64,000 nucleotides of DNA from Holothuria scabra (lineage: Eukaryota; Echinodermata; Holothuroidea; Aspidochirotida; Holothuriidae): NCBI GenBank assembly GCA_037179385.1, contig CM074194.1, positions 5,163,001 to 5,227,000 of the forward strand, in the 5' to 3' direction. The notes below the pieces were generated by a model, which was not told the origin of the DNA, made no database searches, and saw nothing but the letters and a program-made list of their open reading frames with translations. The position numbers and the translations under genes are program-made. This document shows, in pieces, positions 40,316 to 53,559 of the stretch; the stretch's first letter is position 1, and the number at the start of each line of letters is the position of its first letter.

Positions 40316-41868
40316 CAGTGGCGTAGCCAGGATGGGACTTTTGGGGGGGCCTAGGTAACAAGTGGGGGGGGGCCTGGTACCTCCGAGGGTCAGGCACGGC
40401 AAGACTATCTAACCTGAGTGCCACCATCAGTTGGCGCGGAGCGTACAAGAAAATTTTGGGCTTTTAACCCCTCCAGATGGCCGGAAACGGCACTTCCCAT
40501 GTGTTTTAAGCTGGATGTACCCAGCCTTGAAATACGAATCTCATGTCTGCGATGTCTCAATAATGAGAATAAAAAATCAATCTATGAAAAATGGCAATAC
40601 ATACACTTTTTAGGGACCCCAAAACTGGGCACTTCTGATCTGTGGCCTGGGGGATGAGACTAAAGGGAGCCGGTATCTCCCTTTCCCTTGGGAAAAATTG
40701 TGAACTTCAGAAGCACGTAGATCGCAAATGCGGCAATATTTGAATCTAAGCGGAGCGCCACTATCAGTTGGCGCGGAGCGTACAAGAAAATTTTGGGCTT
40801 TAAAACCCCTCCAGATGGCCGGAAACGGCACTTCCCACGTGTTTTAAACTGGATGTACCCAGCCGCAAATGCGGCAATATTTGAATGGATTTCATCTTAC
40901 CTAAGGCAGCACCTCACCCTTTAACAGGAAAACCAAAAGTAGTTGTGTCCCCCTCTGAGAAACTTTCTTTGCGTTAGATTTCCTAGATGCAAAATGGTGC
41001 TATGTTTGGCAAAACTTTGAACTGATTATAGGCCTGAGTTTTCGGACTTTCCCTTTTTGGGGAGCATGAAAAATATAAAAATATTTTTAGTTTTTGTAGA
41101 GATTTTACAAAAGACATACATACTACCAAAGAAACAATGTGCAAAATGGTGCAGTATTTGTTCATCGGTACATTACGTAGTCAAAATTAAAATACTACGA
41201 ATACATCCCTCAAAATAATTGAACCTCAAAGCAGAAGTATGGATCATGTGGGAAACACATGAAATCCGGACCTTGTGGACATTTTGCAAATCCCCCGGAC
41301 GCCAGTGCCAACTACTAAAAAGAGGACTTGTCGAAAAAAATCGTCCTACAGTGGCACTTGTCATGGGAAGGAGTGAGGCACGACATAGGCCTACTTGTTA
41401 AGGATGGAAGGGAAGAATTATCCGAAGGCAGTACCTTACCCTTATCTGCTTACGGCATATTTTGTGTGTAATAAAGTATAGGAATGGTCGTGTAAGAGTG
41501 GTCTCCAGTGTACGATTGCCTTATTTTCAGTAAATCAATCAGCCATCCGAAAGGCAGAAAGGGTCTTAACCTAACAAAGCCACATTAAAGTTTGTCGTCG
41601 AGACTTTCGTTTCATCTTCGAAGTGAAATGCAATAAACGACAGTGCAGATCACAAACGGTAGGCCTATCTAATTTAGTGAAAGTAGGCATTTTAAAGTTA
41701 TTGCTTGATTTCATACGTGCGAACAAAATGTGTTTTACACACATTCATTCATGATTTTTTTTTTTTTTTTTTAATTTTTGCACATTTTTTTATTTTTATT
41801 TTTTTCAATTACTCTATCAGGACGCAAAAAATCTGGGGGGGGGGGGCCTGGAGAAAATCTGGGGGGCC
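40316..41868. mobile_element. hAT-like non-autonomous element A, right end lost
   Basis: It begins CAGTGGCGTAGCCAGGATGG and then runs parallel to the element at 45937-47550 over about 1.5 kb, including two palindromic GGCGCGGAGCG units, AGGAAAACCAAAAGTAGTTG and GGAAACACATGAAATCCGGA. It stops at GGGGGGCCTAGG without the right inverted repeat, so about 40 terminal bases are missing. Confidence 0.85.
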
Positions 41869-43639
41869 TAGGCATTATTGAAACATAGGATTGAGAGTTG
41901 CCTGATGCAAAGTTCTCATGGTTGCCGAATTGAAGCCAAACAGTTGCCAAATTGCCTCAGTCGGATGCCAAAGTGAACCAAAATGATGTAAAAGTTGAAA
42001 ACGAAATTGAACTTAGAGAAACATGTCGAGTTTTGAACCTAAGCTAAAACTTCCCCATACCCTTTATTAGTAAAGCGTAAATAAACTCTTCCGTTATCGC
42101 TTTGTAACTGGGGAAGTGTTTTGATAAAGTGTAAACTTAAAGAAGCTTAGCTCAGAAACAATGAACTTTGATTTAATTAAAGTCAGTCAAAACTCACCCA
42201 AGACTCGGTTTTTGTCCACAGAAATTCTCAATTGACAGAGCCCTTTGATTGGCGTGCAGGAAGCGCAAAAATGAGTACTGCAGCTCTTATTACACAACAT
42301 GTTATGTGGGTACTGAGAGTGTTTTGATTACACATTGCATGTGGGGTCTTCGTGAATTGGCCTTTCCACCCTGGGATTGTGTTTGGATAAGGATGAGTTT
42401 TAGTTATGGGAGGGGCTTATAAGTAAATTTAGAAAATGGGAACTGTTTGTGTGAGAGGATTAGGCCTTTAAAATGCAATAAGCATTTATCCTTTACGAGT
42501 TTTCAAATTTTATCATTGTTCATAAAATGGAAAAGGATTTTAGAATAAAAGTAACTAATACTGTGTTCAAAGATAACTCATTTGCCTTCATTAAGATTTT
42601 CAACTATTAATAAACAACAAAGCAAAGTGAAAACAACGAGGTCAACAAGAATTCGTCCAAAATCAATACATAGGCAGCAGCAACATGAAGTGACAGCCTT
42701 TGTCTTTTCGTTTCCTAGATGAAACCACCCCAATGAAAACAATTAACTTTTGAAAGTTCAGGAGCTTGAAAATGGAATTACTTTTCATGATAAATTAACA
42801 TACAACAAATATTGCTCTCTTAATTAAAAAGGAAAAAAAAGAGAAGTTGGAGAGAGTACATGGCTTTTCCTATTAGCAAAAACAAGAGTAAGCACACAGT
42901 TAAAACTAGTCTGATAGGGTGAAGGGAGTTCAGTCTGTCAATTTAACGAATCTAACTCATCGCATCTGCTGAATCGTCATATATAGTTATAATTATTTAA
43001 CTTTGTTAACATTCCATGGGAAGCTTTCAAATCCGGCAGCAATTATTATCCATGACTAAATATGTAGGAATAGGTATGGCGGCATCCACTGTGGGCAGTT
43101 ATGCGTTCAATGATTACGTTAATTACTTACCGGCGCGGTATTGTTAAGCTGGGCAGGTACGCCCACAAACCGTAAAGCTCAAGTAAACCTGTGCACAACT
43201 TGATCAAATTCTTTCGCGCCACTCGCTTCGTTAGACAAGCACATCCCAAGTATTACAGTACGAAGCTTTTTGATACGAGTAGTTGCTTGGTAAGGTAGTT
43301 AATGAGACAGTAATTGTTAAAACAATTGTTATAATATTGATTTGAGTTCTTCAGGATGCCAAACTTTTCATACCTAGATGCAAACATAAGGGTTTTTTGC
43401 CAAGCATTTATTTTTGTTGCCAAGCAGTCTCTTGGATGCCAAATTTGACAACGAGGGATGCCAGCCATCTAGATGGCAACCGTGGTAAGAATGTTACGTT
43501 GTACGTTAATAATGAAGAGCAAAGCATACATTTACTTCCGTATCACACGGTATACTGAACAAACCGATCTCGTTAGCGGGGTAGCTAGGCAGTGTACATT
43601 GACTTGCATGTATTATATATACATATACGGTATATAGGG
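41869..43639. other. Unassigned intergenic stretch
   Basis: GTTGCC- and GATGCCAAA-type motifs recur at 41895-41975 and, partly inverted, at 43355-43490. They could mark the ends of an old element of about 1.6 kb. No gene was recognised between them. Confidence 0.4.
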
Positions 43640-43811
43640 CAGTGGCGGAGCAACTAATAGTCAGAGGGGACGGTGTCTGTCAGTGCCATTTTTAATTATT
43701 TATTCTACCGTATTGAAGTACATGTATCTACCTACATAAAAGCGCCCTGCAGCCTTTTTTTCGCCCCCTCTGACCAAATATTTTTGCCCTGCAAACTTTG
43801 AAGCGCCCCTG
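43640..43811. mobile_element. Possible hAT-like MITE
   Basis: The left end CAGTGGCGGAGCAACTAATA and the right end AAGCGCCCCTG (reverse CAGGGGCGCTT) resemble the ends of neighbouring hAT-like elements. The flanking octamers differ, so insertion limits are unproven. Confidence 0.45.
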
Positions 43812-44827
43812 CGTACAGGTCATTCTGGCTCTCTTACTAAATTCCCTTTCCTCGCAACTGATGCAGGGAGCTGTCACTCTAACTGGTCTTTGCTATTGAC
43901 GTCACGAAAGTGACGAAACAGTTGTGCAATGTAGCGTGTGAAACAAGAGCAACAATATCGCCGTAACTAAGTTTATCATAACTGCGTAAAATATGCTTTA
44001 TTTCCGGGGCTTTATGCTAAGAGCATGTTGTTTTCAGCGAATCTAGAAAGGAAACACTCATAGCAGAGTATGAAGGAAGGTTTAATTTAGAATATCTGTT
44101 TGCAGTGAGGTGAACTGGCAACTAGGGTATTCCATTGCCATCCATATAATCTTCAATAGCAAAACATCTAATTTTAGTCTATATATAGCCCTGCTCTGGG
44201 ACTAACAACCCCTGTTTTCAGTGTATGACCGTCCTAGTTACGAGGTCAGGTCGCAATTACCCCTCCATTGATATATGGGCTCTCCTTTGCTTAGGGGCAA
44301 GTTCAAATTTACCTGAAAAATAAACTGCATTTGTCCGCCTTTTGAGAATAATGATACATCTACAAGTTCGAGCAAACAAATTAAAAAAGATGTTTGGTTA
44401 AATGTGAAATAATGATCACTATCAGCTTGGGGCAGAGCCTGGATGCTCTCTCCGAAAAGTGTACTCCTGCAAGGAGGATGTAGTCAAAGCACCATGTATA
44501 GTTAGCGCCAAAAATTTTACAGAAGATTTTTTTTTTTTTTTCGAAAAAAAAAAAAATTGTGACCCTTCAGACAGCTTACATGAGTGGCATGTGTGTCCCT
44601 TTCTCGGGAGCATGTAGCCAGTGGGTGTTTGGTTAGTCGATGAACAGATAACATGTTAGACTCTCACGAAAAACTTAGACGTAAGCACTTAAGCGGGGGC
44701 CCCAGTGCGCCAACAATTTCCCAAAAGGAATCAAAAACAAACGCTTACGGCCTGATATGTTCTCTTTAGGCCAGATAACGGCTGTAAAACCCCATCTAGC
44801 CAACTCTTATTCGTTTTTGTAGATAAA
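43812..44827. other. Unassigned intergenic stretch
   Basis: T- and A-runs occur at 44528-44555. I see no gene, RNA or clear repeat. Confidence 0.5.
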
Positions 44828-45055
44828 AGAGTTAGATGGAGTTCAATGGCCCAGTTTCCAATCTATCAAGTCTAGTCGGCCCCTGCCATTAATTCAGTTG
44901 TGGTTCACTGGCTTGCTTCCCCTACCCCATTACTTATGCGGAGCATCACACACAACGGCAGTCTTTGGTATGACTCGACCTGGGAATCGAACCCGGGCCT
45001 TCCGCGTGAGAGGCAGATGCTTTACGGTTAGACCAACTACGCGGCCGACGCTTGT
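44828..45055 (-). mobile_element. tRNA-derived SINE, near full length
   Basis: On the minus strand a tRNA-like head (GGCCGCGTAGTTGGTCTAAC, then a perfect B box GGTTCGATTCC within 45047-44971) is followed by CATACCAAAGACTGCCGTTG and the family body with GGGGAAGCAAGCCAGTGAAC and CACAACTGAATTAATGGC. The attached body makes this a SINE rather than a tRNA gene. It is the best-preserved head in the window. Confidence 0.85.
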
Positions 45056-45194
45056 TGTAAACACAGACTGCTACAGTAACTTAGTACAACGACCTTTCGT
45101 TGACAACTTCTGCAACAAAATGCACGCCAATAATTTTTTTGTACTGGCGTAAGCCACGGCTGGCCATTGTGGGCGAAGACGCCCTTATGATATT

Positions 45195-48100
45195 TATAGG
45201 CGTATACGGGAGCATTTCAGTTTGAGGGGGCAGAGGATTCTCTGCCCGAAAAATGTAATTCTGCCCGAAAGACTATCTAAGCGGAGCGCCACCATCAGTT
45301 GGCGCGGAGCGTACAGAAATTTTTGAAAAATTGCAACCCCTCAGACAGCCGGAAATGGCCTTTCCCAGACTTATAAGCAGAATCAAAGCCGTCGATATTT
45401 TGAACTTTCGTTTGCAATAAAATTTTCACCAAAAATGAGCAAATCTACAAAAAGGTAAAAAAACTCCCAGATGAAATGTACCACTACCATTGGATGACTT
45501 TGGGCGTTCTACAAACTATTTTACGTCATGCAGCATGAGATTATCATCAATATAATTTTGAAAATTGAAAAACTTCAGAAACCCGAAAATCCCAAGGCAT
45601 TGTCATGGATGGCGATTGACAGACTCTCAGCGCTCCGCGTCGCCATGACTTGGCCCGGAACGCCCCAAAATTTTGGCCCAAAACGCCTCCAAGATCGCTG
45701 GAAATGGCACTTAGAAGGCTATTTAAGAGTTCCCACAACTCAGTAAGTTGAATCAATACGGTGAGATGTATTGCCCTAGAGTTGTGTAATCAGAAAGAAA
45801 GGAAGGGGAAAGGGCGTTGACAAGGCACTATTCATATATTCTTCCGCGATCCAACAATCGGTAACTGAGGTTCGTCCTTAAAAACTTTTTGAGATGTGAA
45901 AAAACATAATATAATGATATACCGCACCTGGGAATGCAGTGGCGTAGCCAGGATGGGATTCTTTGAGGGGCCTGGTACCTCCGAAGGTCAGGCACGGCAA
46001 GACAATCTAAGCGGAGCGCCACCATCGGTTGGCGCAGAGTGTACAAGAAAATTTTGGGCTTTAAAACCCCTCCAGATGGCCGGAAACGGCATTTCCCACG
46101 TGTTTTAAGCTGGATGTACCCAGCCTTGAAATACGAATCTCATGTCTGCCACTTCTCAAATAATGAGAATAAAAAATCAATCTATGAAAAATGGTAATAC
46201 ATACACCTTTCAGGGACCCCAAAACTGGGCACATCTGATCTGTGACCTGGGGATGAGACTAAACGGGAGCGGTATCTCCCTTTCCCTTGGGAAAAATTGT
46301 AAACTTCAGAAGGACGTAGATCGCAAAATGCGGCAATATTTGAATCTAAGCGGAGCGCCACCATCAGTTGGCGCGGAGCGTAGAAGAAAATTTTGTGCTT
46401 TAAAACCCCTCCAGATGGCCGGAAACAGCACTTCCCACGTGTTTTAAACTGAATGTACTCAGCCGCAAATGCGGCAATATTTGAATGGATTTCAGCTAAC
46501 CTAAGGCAGTACCCTACCCTTTAACAGGAAAACCAAAAGTAGTTGTGTCCCCCTGTGAGAAACTTTCTTTGCGTTATATTTCCTAGATGCAAAATGGTGC
46601 TATGTTTGGCAAAACTTTAAACTGATTATAGGCCTAAGTTTTAGAATTTTCCCTTTTTGGGGAGCATGAAAAATATCAAAATGTTTCTAGTTTTTTTAGA
46701 GATTTTACAAGAGACATACTCGCAAAAGAACAAGTGCAAAATGGTGCAGTATTTGTCCATCGGTACATTACATAGTCAAAATTAAAATACTGCGAATAAA
46801 TCTCTGAAAATAATTGAACCGCGAAGCAGAAGTATGCATCATGTGGGAAACACATGAAATCAGGACTTTGTGGACATTTTACAAATCCCCTGGACGTCAG
46901 TGCCAAGTAGTAAACAAAGGACTTGTCGAAAAAAATCGTCCTACAGTGACATTTCGCATGGGCAGGAGTGAGGCACGACATAGGCCTAGGCCTACTTGTT
47001 TAGGATGGAAGGAAGAATTATCTGAAGGCCGTACCTTACCCTTACCTGCTTACGGCATATTTTGTGTATGACAAAGTATAGGTATGGTCGTGTAAAAGTG
47101 GTCTCCATTGTACGATTGCCTTATTTTGAGTAAATCAATCAGCCATCCGAAAGGCAGAAAGGGTTTTGACCTAACAAAGTCACATTTAGGTTTGTCGTCG
47201 AGACTTTCGTGTCATCTTCTAAGTGAAATGCAATAAACGACAGTTCAGATCACAAACGGTATCTTATTTAGTGAAAGTGGGCTTTGAAGTTATTACTTCA
47301 TTTCATACGTGCGCACAAAATGTGTTTTACACACATTCATCCATGTTTTTTTTTTTTTTTTTAAATTTTTACACATTTTATTTATTTACTGTTTTTGAAG
47401 GAAATAATTCAAATTTTATTTCCGTGCAAAAATTTTTTTCAATTTCTTTATCAGGACGTAAAAATTCTGGGGGGGTATGCTGTAGAAAATCTGGAAGGGG
47501 GCTTAGTCCCCCAGACCCCCCCCCCCCCCACCTCTGTGGCTACACCACTGTGGGAATGTATAAAACATTACCTGGTCTTTTATCTTTCCGGGGAAAACTG
47601 TAGAACGGAATTAAAAACATGAGTACCGTATGTCTGTGACTCTGTTGCGACGCTTGCCCGAATTCCAGTTCCACTGAATTGATACAACTGTCTAAATGAC
47701 TCGACCCGAACTCCCGACTATATATAAATGATTTTTCTACTCACGCTGTTTGAGAAAAACCCGGCTTGTCACCTTGCTAGATGTTTTTACATGAATCTGT
47801 GGGCAGACTTACTTGCAGATTTGTTCACACTAAATTCGTATGAGTGAGCAAACAAGCTACGCTGATTTGTTTACCATTGCCCGAATTTCGGTTCCACAAC
47901 ACTGCAGGTCAAAAAGTTTCGCACAATTTTAAGAGGATCATTTCGAAAAGTGCAAAATCGTCATCTCATTCATATGCTGCCCAAGTACCTCTCGACCAAG
48001 TACATTTCAGCCTTCTGGTGACCATTCGTGATTGTCATTTAGTAATATGGTGCGTCACAAGATAGCTTTTGATTTATTTGTTCGGGCAAAATTTTGGGAA

Positions 48101-48522
48101 CTGTATACATCCTCTCTCCCCTTGTAATCTGGCAATTAAAAATATCCCAGAACTTTTTTGCAACTTTTGCCCGAATATTCTGTCATTTCGGGCAAAGGTT
48201 TTGCGCAAGAATATGACGTGAGGCTGACGAAAAACTGTTTTTTCATAACCTGCCCGAATGTGTCGCGAATTTTGGTATCTTTTAGAGTTTCCATGAAAAT
48301 TGTACCGTGACTATGATGCTTTTTTATTATTTTTTCGGCCAAGTGTTTGAAGGAATTCGGGCGCGCCTAGGAGTTTTCTGTGTAAGTAGAAACAAACCAG
48401 GTTTTAAGACTCAAACGGCTGCCCGAATTTTCCAGATTCCTGCCCGAATTTTAGGTCTTGAGAAAATTTGGGGGGGCAGTCTGCCCCCTGCCCCCCCCCC
48501 CCTTCCGTCTCGTACGCCTATG
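45195..48522. mobile_element. hAT-like non-autonomous element B (outer), split by a nested insertion
   Basis: The ends TATAGGCGTATACGGG and (reverse of right end) CATAGGCGTACGAGACGG are inverted repeats. The element is bounded by a perfect 8-bp duplication ATGATATT at 45187-45194 and 48523-48530. Removing the nested element and its duplication leaves about 1.7 kb. The left part carries a palindromic GGAGCG unit; the right part repeats GCCCGAATTTT-type motifs. No transposase frame is seen. Confidence 0.93.
45937..47550. mobile_element. hAT-like non-autonomous element (inner, 1614 bp)
   Basis: It begins CAGTGGCGTAGCCAGG and ends CTGTGGCTACACCACTG, with a perfect 8-bp duplication TGGGAATG at 45929-45936 and 47551-47558. 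It is inserted into the outer element 45195-48522 and is closely related to element A at 40316. It contains two GGAGCG palindromic units (46007 and 46347) and has no transposase. Confidence 0.95.
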
Positions 48523-48601
48523 ATGATATTGAAGCACCTCAGTGCAACCAATCGAAAGTGTCATGTACCGCTTTGTGGGCCGAACTTAGTGCTAAACTTA
48601 A

Positions 48602-48851
48602 CCCTTTACCGTTGTTTGGGTCCTTTTGGACCCATACGGAGAGCTCGGCTGTCACCCATCTTTACTGTTTCACGCGGAGCTCGAAACTGCGAGTAGCTAC
48701 CCGAAAACCGGCCACAACAACGAGAGAGACAATAGTTTAAGGTCACGGGGTCAATGGCCTACGGGAGCTGATGTGGGGCATGCTGCGTCCGCTTTTCCGC
48801 CCACTCCCGAGGCGCGCAAATATGCCCCGATCGGAGCACAACGGTAAAGGG
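48602..48851. mobile_element. piggyBac-like MITE, copy 3 (inverted)
   Basis: It is flanked by TTAA at 48598-48601 and 48852-48855. The ends CCCTTTACCGTTGT and ACAACGGTAAAGGG match the copies at 29.3-29.9 kb, but the orientation is reversed. Confidence 0.88.
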
Positions 48852-48855
48852 TTAA

Positions 48856-48960
48856 GCTAAAATATATCTGCACCACTCGGTCAGCTGTGCACACACGCAG
48901 AGACAGTGGCATATATCAGCTTTGCAGTAAACACGCTCCACAGGCTTATTTTACAGTATA
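48856..48960. repeat. Inverted copy of the MITE spacer at 29607-29703
   Basis: Reading in reverse gives AATAAGCCTGTGGAGCGTGT, TACTGCAAAGCTGATATATG and GAGTGGTGCAGATATATTTT, which is the spacer between the two MITEs at 29 kb. Confidence 0.8.
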
Positions 48961-51900
48961 CACGCAAGTGTACAGTTAATGAAGTCACGTGACCAGTTCT
49001 CTAGCATTCCCACCTTCTTAAAAGTTTGCGCAAATGAGATTTCGCGGAACTGTGACTGACAAGGGGTCTCCCCCGACATGTTGAATTATGTATAAGTAGG
49101 CGTATAAATAGATACAACGACACGGTAAGTGGACATTTTGACCTTTCCATCTCTTAGAAATCAAAGATTTTTTAGGTTTTTTCAAACATATACTGCAAAA
49201 ATACGTCCTCAAAAAGAGGCAGTCTATTCGTATGTCTCAGATTAGGACCTCAAACTTTGCGAGTACCTGACTCATTGAGGGATGTAAAACGATATTTTTG
49301 TATCGACGTTTGAAGATTATAGCATAGGCTTTCTGTTGATACCAAAATTACGTAGTTTAATTTACAAATTGTTTTGTAAACAACTGCTAAACCTGAAGGG
49401 GTATTTACGGTACAATATGCATGTAGTATGTACTATAGTACATATGGTATTGGTACACAGCTAACGTTAAATATCCTATAACGTTACTGTTAGTACTAAC
49501 TACTATTTCAATACGGCTCACAAAACGTCGACCATAACAAAATAATTAACGACTATTTTACTGTGGGATTTACAGGACAGGTACCGATTGCATTTACAAT
49601 CTTAAAAAAAAACTTCCAGTGTTGTTTGCAGACTTGCAGTCTTTAAAGTATGAAGCTTTAGTTTTCATAGCATATTCAGTGACATTCAGTGCAATGCTGG
49701 CACTGTGGCCATCATGGGGGGCTTGCATGTAACTTAGCCTAGTTGTAAAGTAAACCTGGGATAGTGGGACTGCAGGGGTGTATGAATCATGACCAAGTCA
49801 GCCTGGATTAACCACATTCTAAATTTAGAGGCTTCAACTTCAGTCTGGACATATCCACGGATTATTATTCTTTCTTACCTGATAGTTTCAGTGTGCCGCA
49901 AACAGAAAAACTCACTCCTTTCCAACATTTTCCATAATAGACCTACAGTATAGTGGTATACTGTACTGTAATTAAGTTCAAGTTATGTCTATTTGTATGA
50001 AGACCCATGGGCTATAGAGCCAGCTTTGTAATTCTAATCCTTCATAAGCTTACATCATTCAAAAACCTTACCCCATCATCCATGGGCAATTATGTACTGC
50101 CACCTTAACCGTGACTTGCATTTTATACTGGTTAACTTTCATGAAGGAGTGGTTTCTGTGGACTGGGAGACAGGAATTAGTGTTCAAGGCTGTATGGCAT
50201 GCCTAGCATATATCACTTTTTATTCAGTAACAAGTTCCCACTCCCTCAAACTCAATCTTACGCTGGCTGACTTGAATTGTCCCAAAAGCTCACCTCAATG
50301 TGATCCTGAACTGTATTACAGTAAGCCTACTACTGATTATTATGACATCCATGATATGTTCACTGGCAGCTAGTTTTGTCACACCCTAGTATACTCAACT
50401 TTGTTTTAAAATGGGTTCTCATCAATGTGGCACTCAATGAAGTGAAAACTGTTAATTCATTCCTAGATTTGTTACATTAATTTTATTTATTTTTGATCAT
50501 TAAGGTGGTCACATAAAGGAGAATCATATTGGGCAACATTTAGGTAGTTTCCTGCACAAAAAACAGACTGTAAGTTGTTACATTGACTGTTTGAGCTACT
50601 AGGCATATCAAACTGGCTAGTAGAAATGATTGGAACATTCCATCCAGGCTCTCCCAAGAGGACAGGATAGTGATGAATTACTATCGTAACAGACCAGCCA
50701 TCATTTTTAGGACCAGTATTCATGTGAAGAGAAATTCACAAGGAATTGAAAGTAAGAAATCCCATTTGCCAAACCTGATCAGCTGGACATACTCATTCCC
50801 TTGCAACCTGATTGGTATTTGCCTTAAATTGCCTTCAGTATTTTTCAATTTTACCAAGAGTTAATGAGAAAAATCAAAAGCACTTGTTAAACATTGTACT
50901 GATGATCTTTCCTGCAAGGCCCTTCCTGTCTAAGCAGGCCCTTTTAGAAAGGTCCCTCATTCAGTTTCTTGCTCAAGTATGCTGACTGCATGAGTGTATA
51001 TGATGCATAGAGTTTATTTTTAATTTTTTTCAAAGCATGAACATTGAATTGAAGTTGATACAGTTTCCTAGAATAAAGATTTTTAAACCAACTTTTTAGT
51101 CAGCCCAACTCTTTTTAAAGTGAGGTGATTTTCAGTGTTTTAGTGCAAACAAGATGCAGTTTTGCTCTGTATGTACAGAGCTTATTTGTGTGTATACTAT
51201 GATAACTATGACATATTGTATGTGTATACAGGTATATCACATTCAAACAAGTATATACCAGTGCAACACTACTGATTAGTTTAATTTGTAAATGGCATTA
51301 AAACAAACAATTTGTTGCAAAATGTCGAAGGAGCAAGTATCACACCATTTTCTCCGAAATGGGAACAATACTGGTGAGGATGAATTAGGCTGCTGTTGTA
51401 ACGTTATACATATAGGACGACCATTAACGTTCATTTCGCGAAAGTAGGCCCACTATACTGTTTAAATACTCTGGGCGCTACAATCGATTCGTCGTGGAAT
51501 TTACCGAGTACCTGACTCATTGAGAATATCTTATAGTGCAAAAATGGTACCAATAGATAGAAAACAAAATTTTCTTTCTATTGAAGTAAAAACTGAGTAG
51601 TTTAAAACAACATAGAATAAATGCTGAACGATTTCGCAGAGCATTTGAAACCCATTTTACACGTTTCATAAAATGGACAAAAATCCTCACTTTTACCCGT
51701 AAGTTCACTCAGAACCAGGCACCGAAAGTATTTTTTACATCTTATTCATTGATTTTCACGGTTTTGACGATTTTTTGGCTCCTAGTTTCTGAGAAAATTG
51801 AGTTTAAAAGTCATGACTTTTAGCTAATTAGTATTCAAATCCTTATGACGTCACCAAACGTCATGCATAAAATGTAAGAGAAGGAAGCTCTTTTCGAGCA

Positions 51901-53559
51901 GTTGCAATTTGACTGTTTAACTATCGGTCATTTCGTTCAAGCGGATCTTGTTTTCTCAGAGCATCATTGGCTGAGCTGATATTATAATCACTCTCTAAAA
52001 CATTCAGAGTGAAACGTCACGTTTTTTCTGTTTATTGATCGATTTTCTGTTTTCTGTTTAGTGGTTCAGTTTATATCCGTTCTTTAGTTCACTCTTTCGG
52101 AATTGGACAACAGGCTCTGCAGCTTAGCTCAGTGTATTTTAGCCAACTGTATCCGGTGCTTTAATTTCGTCATGGGTGCTACTACTGTCACCGTCGTATA
52201 GCCAGTATAAATACGATAGTTTCCATAAACAGTGGTTATGGTTCCAGTAATCAAATTTCCTGTTGGTGACTGCACTTCGATTGACATCAAATTCTACAAA
52301 AAAACTGTGTGGAAGAGCAGTTTCATAAAAGTGTCGCACGCATAGTACTTATAAGCAAACGTGCAGTGTGTAATCTTATTACTCTTCTAATCGGAACGCA
52401 GTCTGAAATTTTATTTTTCCCTAATTTAGACGTGCAGTGCATAATTGTATTATGTCTCTAATCAGACGAGCAGCCTGCAATCTCATTACCCCATCCTTTT
52501 TATCTCACATCCCTTTGTGTCAAAATATGCAAGTGTTCTCTTCTTTGGCCTTTTTCCTCTTTTTTCATGCCAAATTGATATTACAGATTTGTGTTGCCAA
52601 GGACTCGCCCTATATAGATTTTTCATCATTGATGGGCCTTGGAGTTTTTTTTTTTTTTAATTTCCGTTCTGTCCTTGTAAACCAAATTGGGAAAATTGTC
52701 TAAATTTGGCAAACAAAGGCGTCGTTTTTCATTAGAGCCGGGGAGGGCGGGTCCAACAGGCACGGTGACCCCAAATTTTTTCAAGGGTGTCATGAAAATT
52801 TGTCTAAAAAAAAAACATTTTCAAACACCTAAAATGCCGAGGTACTTATGCAAAATTACTCGGTTTTGAAATACATCTCAGAGGAAGTATATATGTTTAC
52901 CTTATTACCATAGTTAGTTCGATTTGCTGGGGGAGGCTAATCAAAGGACTGCAAATTCTCATGCATTCAGCTCAGTGGCCGTTAGCCACGGGGTGGTTTC
53001 GGGGTTTAGGACCCCCCCCCCCCCATGACCCAACCTTGCAATGCATAAAACACCTAAAATAGCGGTGTTTTCTCTCCATCCTCAGATTCCGGCTACGCGG
53101 CTGATACAGCTTCCTAGTCACACATTTTTGGCATAATTCCAAAGTCGACTTACAATTCAATCAATTTGTCATGCAGATGTAGGTTTCTTACTTATGAATA
53201 AGTGGAAATTCTAACCGTGACCTCTGTCTGTCGTTAATATATTACACCCAATCATTTCTTGGAGATCATTTCATCACCAGTCTGATGAAACTAACATGTA
53301 TGTATTTGATAATCAACGCAATAGAGTCTGTCAATGCTGCAAAAAGTTGCTTGCGGTCCGTCATAGCCTGTTGCAGAGTGCAAAGAGACCGTTATACCCA
53401 TTTTTAAGAGTCACTTGAACAGAGTGTTCTGGAACATGGGTTTATTTCATCGATGCTCTGTTGAATCATGGTAACTTGCCAATAAATAGCAACATAACCA
53501 TAGTCCCACGAACGAATTATTTACTCGTTTACATTTCTATTGGGTTTCATTCCACCTCT
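48961..53559. other. Intergenic stretch without recognised gene
   Basis: A 93-codon open frame at 50092-50373 (+) is not recognised and looks like chance. An exact 20-bp repeat containing TGACTCA is found at 49260-49279 and 51505-51524. CRE-like TGACGTCA-type sites occur near 51847. A poly-C run lies near 53010. No RNA gene was seen. Confidence 0.5.

Noticed and set aside
44971..45047. Functional tRNA gene on the minus strand (perfect B box)
   Set aside because: The head is followed directly by the SINE body seen in eight other places, so it is a SINE head rather than a tRNA gene.
50092..50373. A 93-codon gene on the plus strand
   Set aside because: No recognisable domain, no splice or promoter context and a length expected by chance in this composition.
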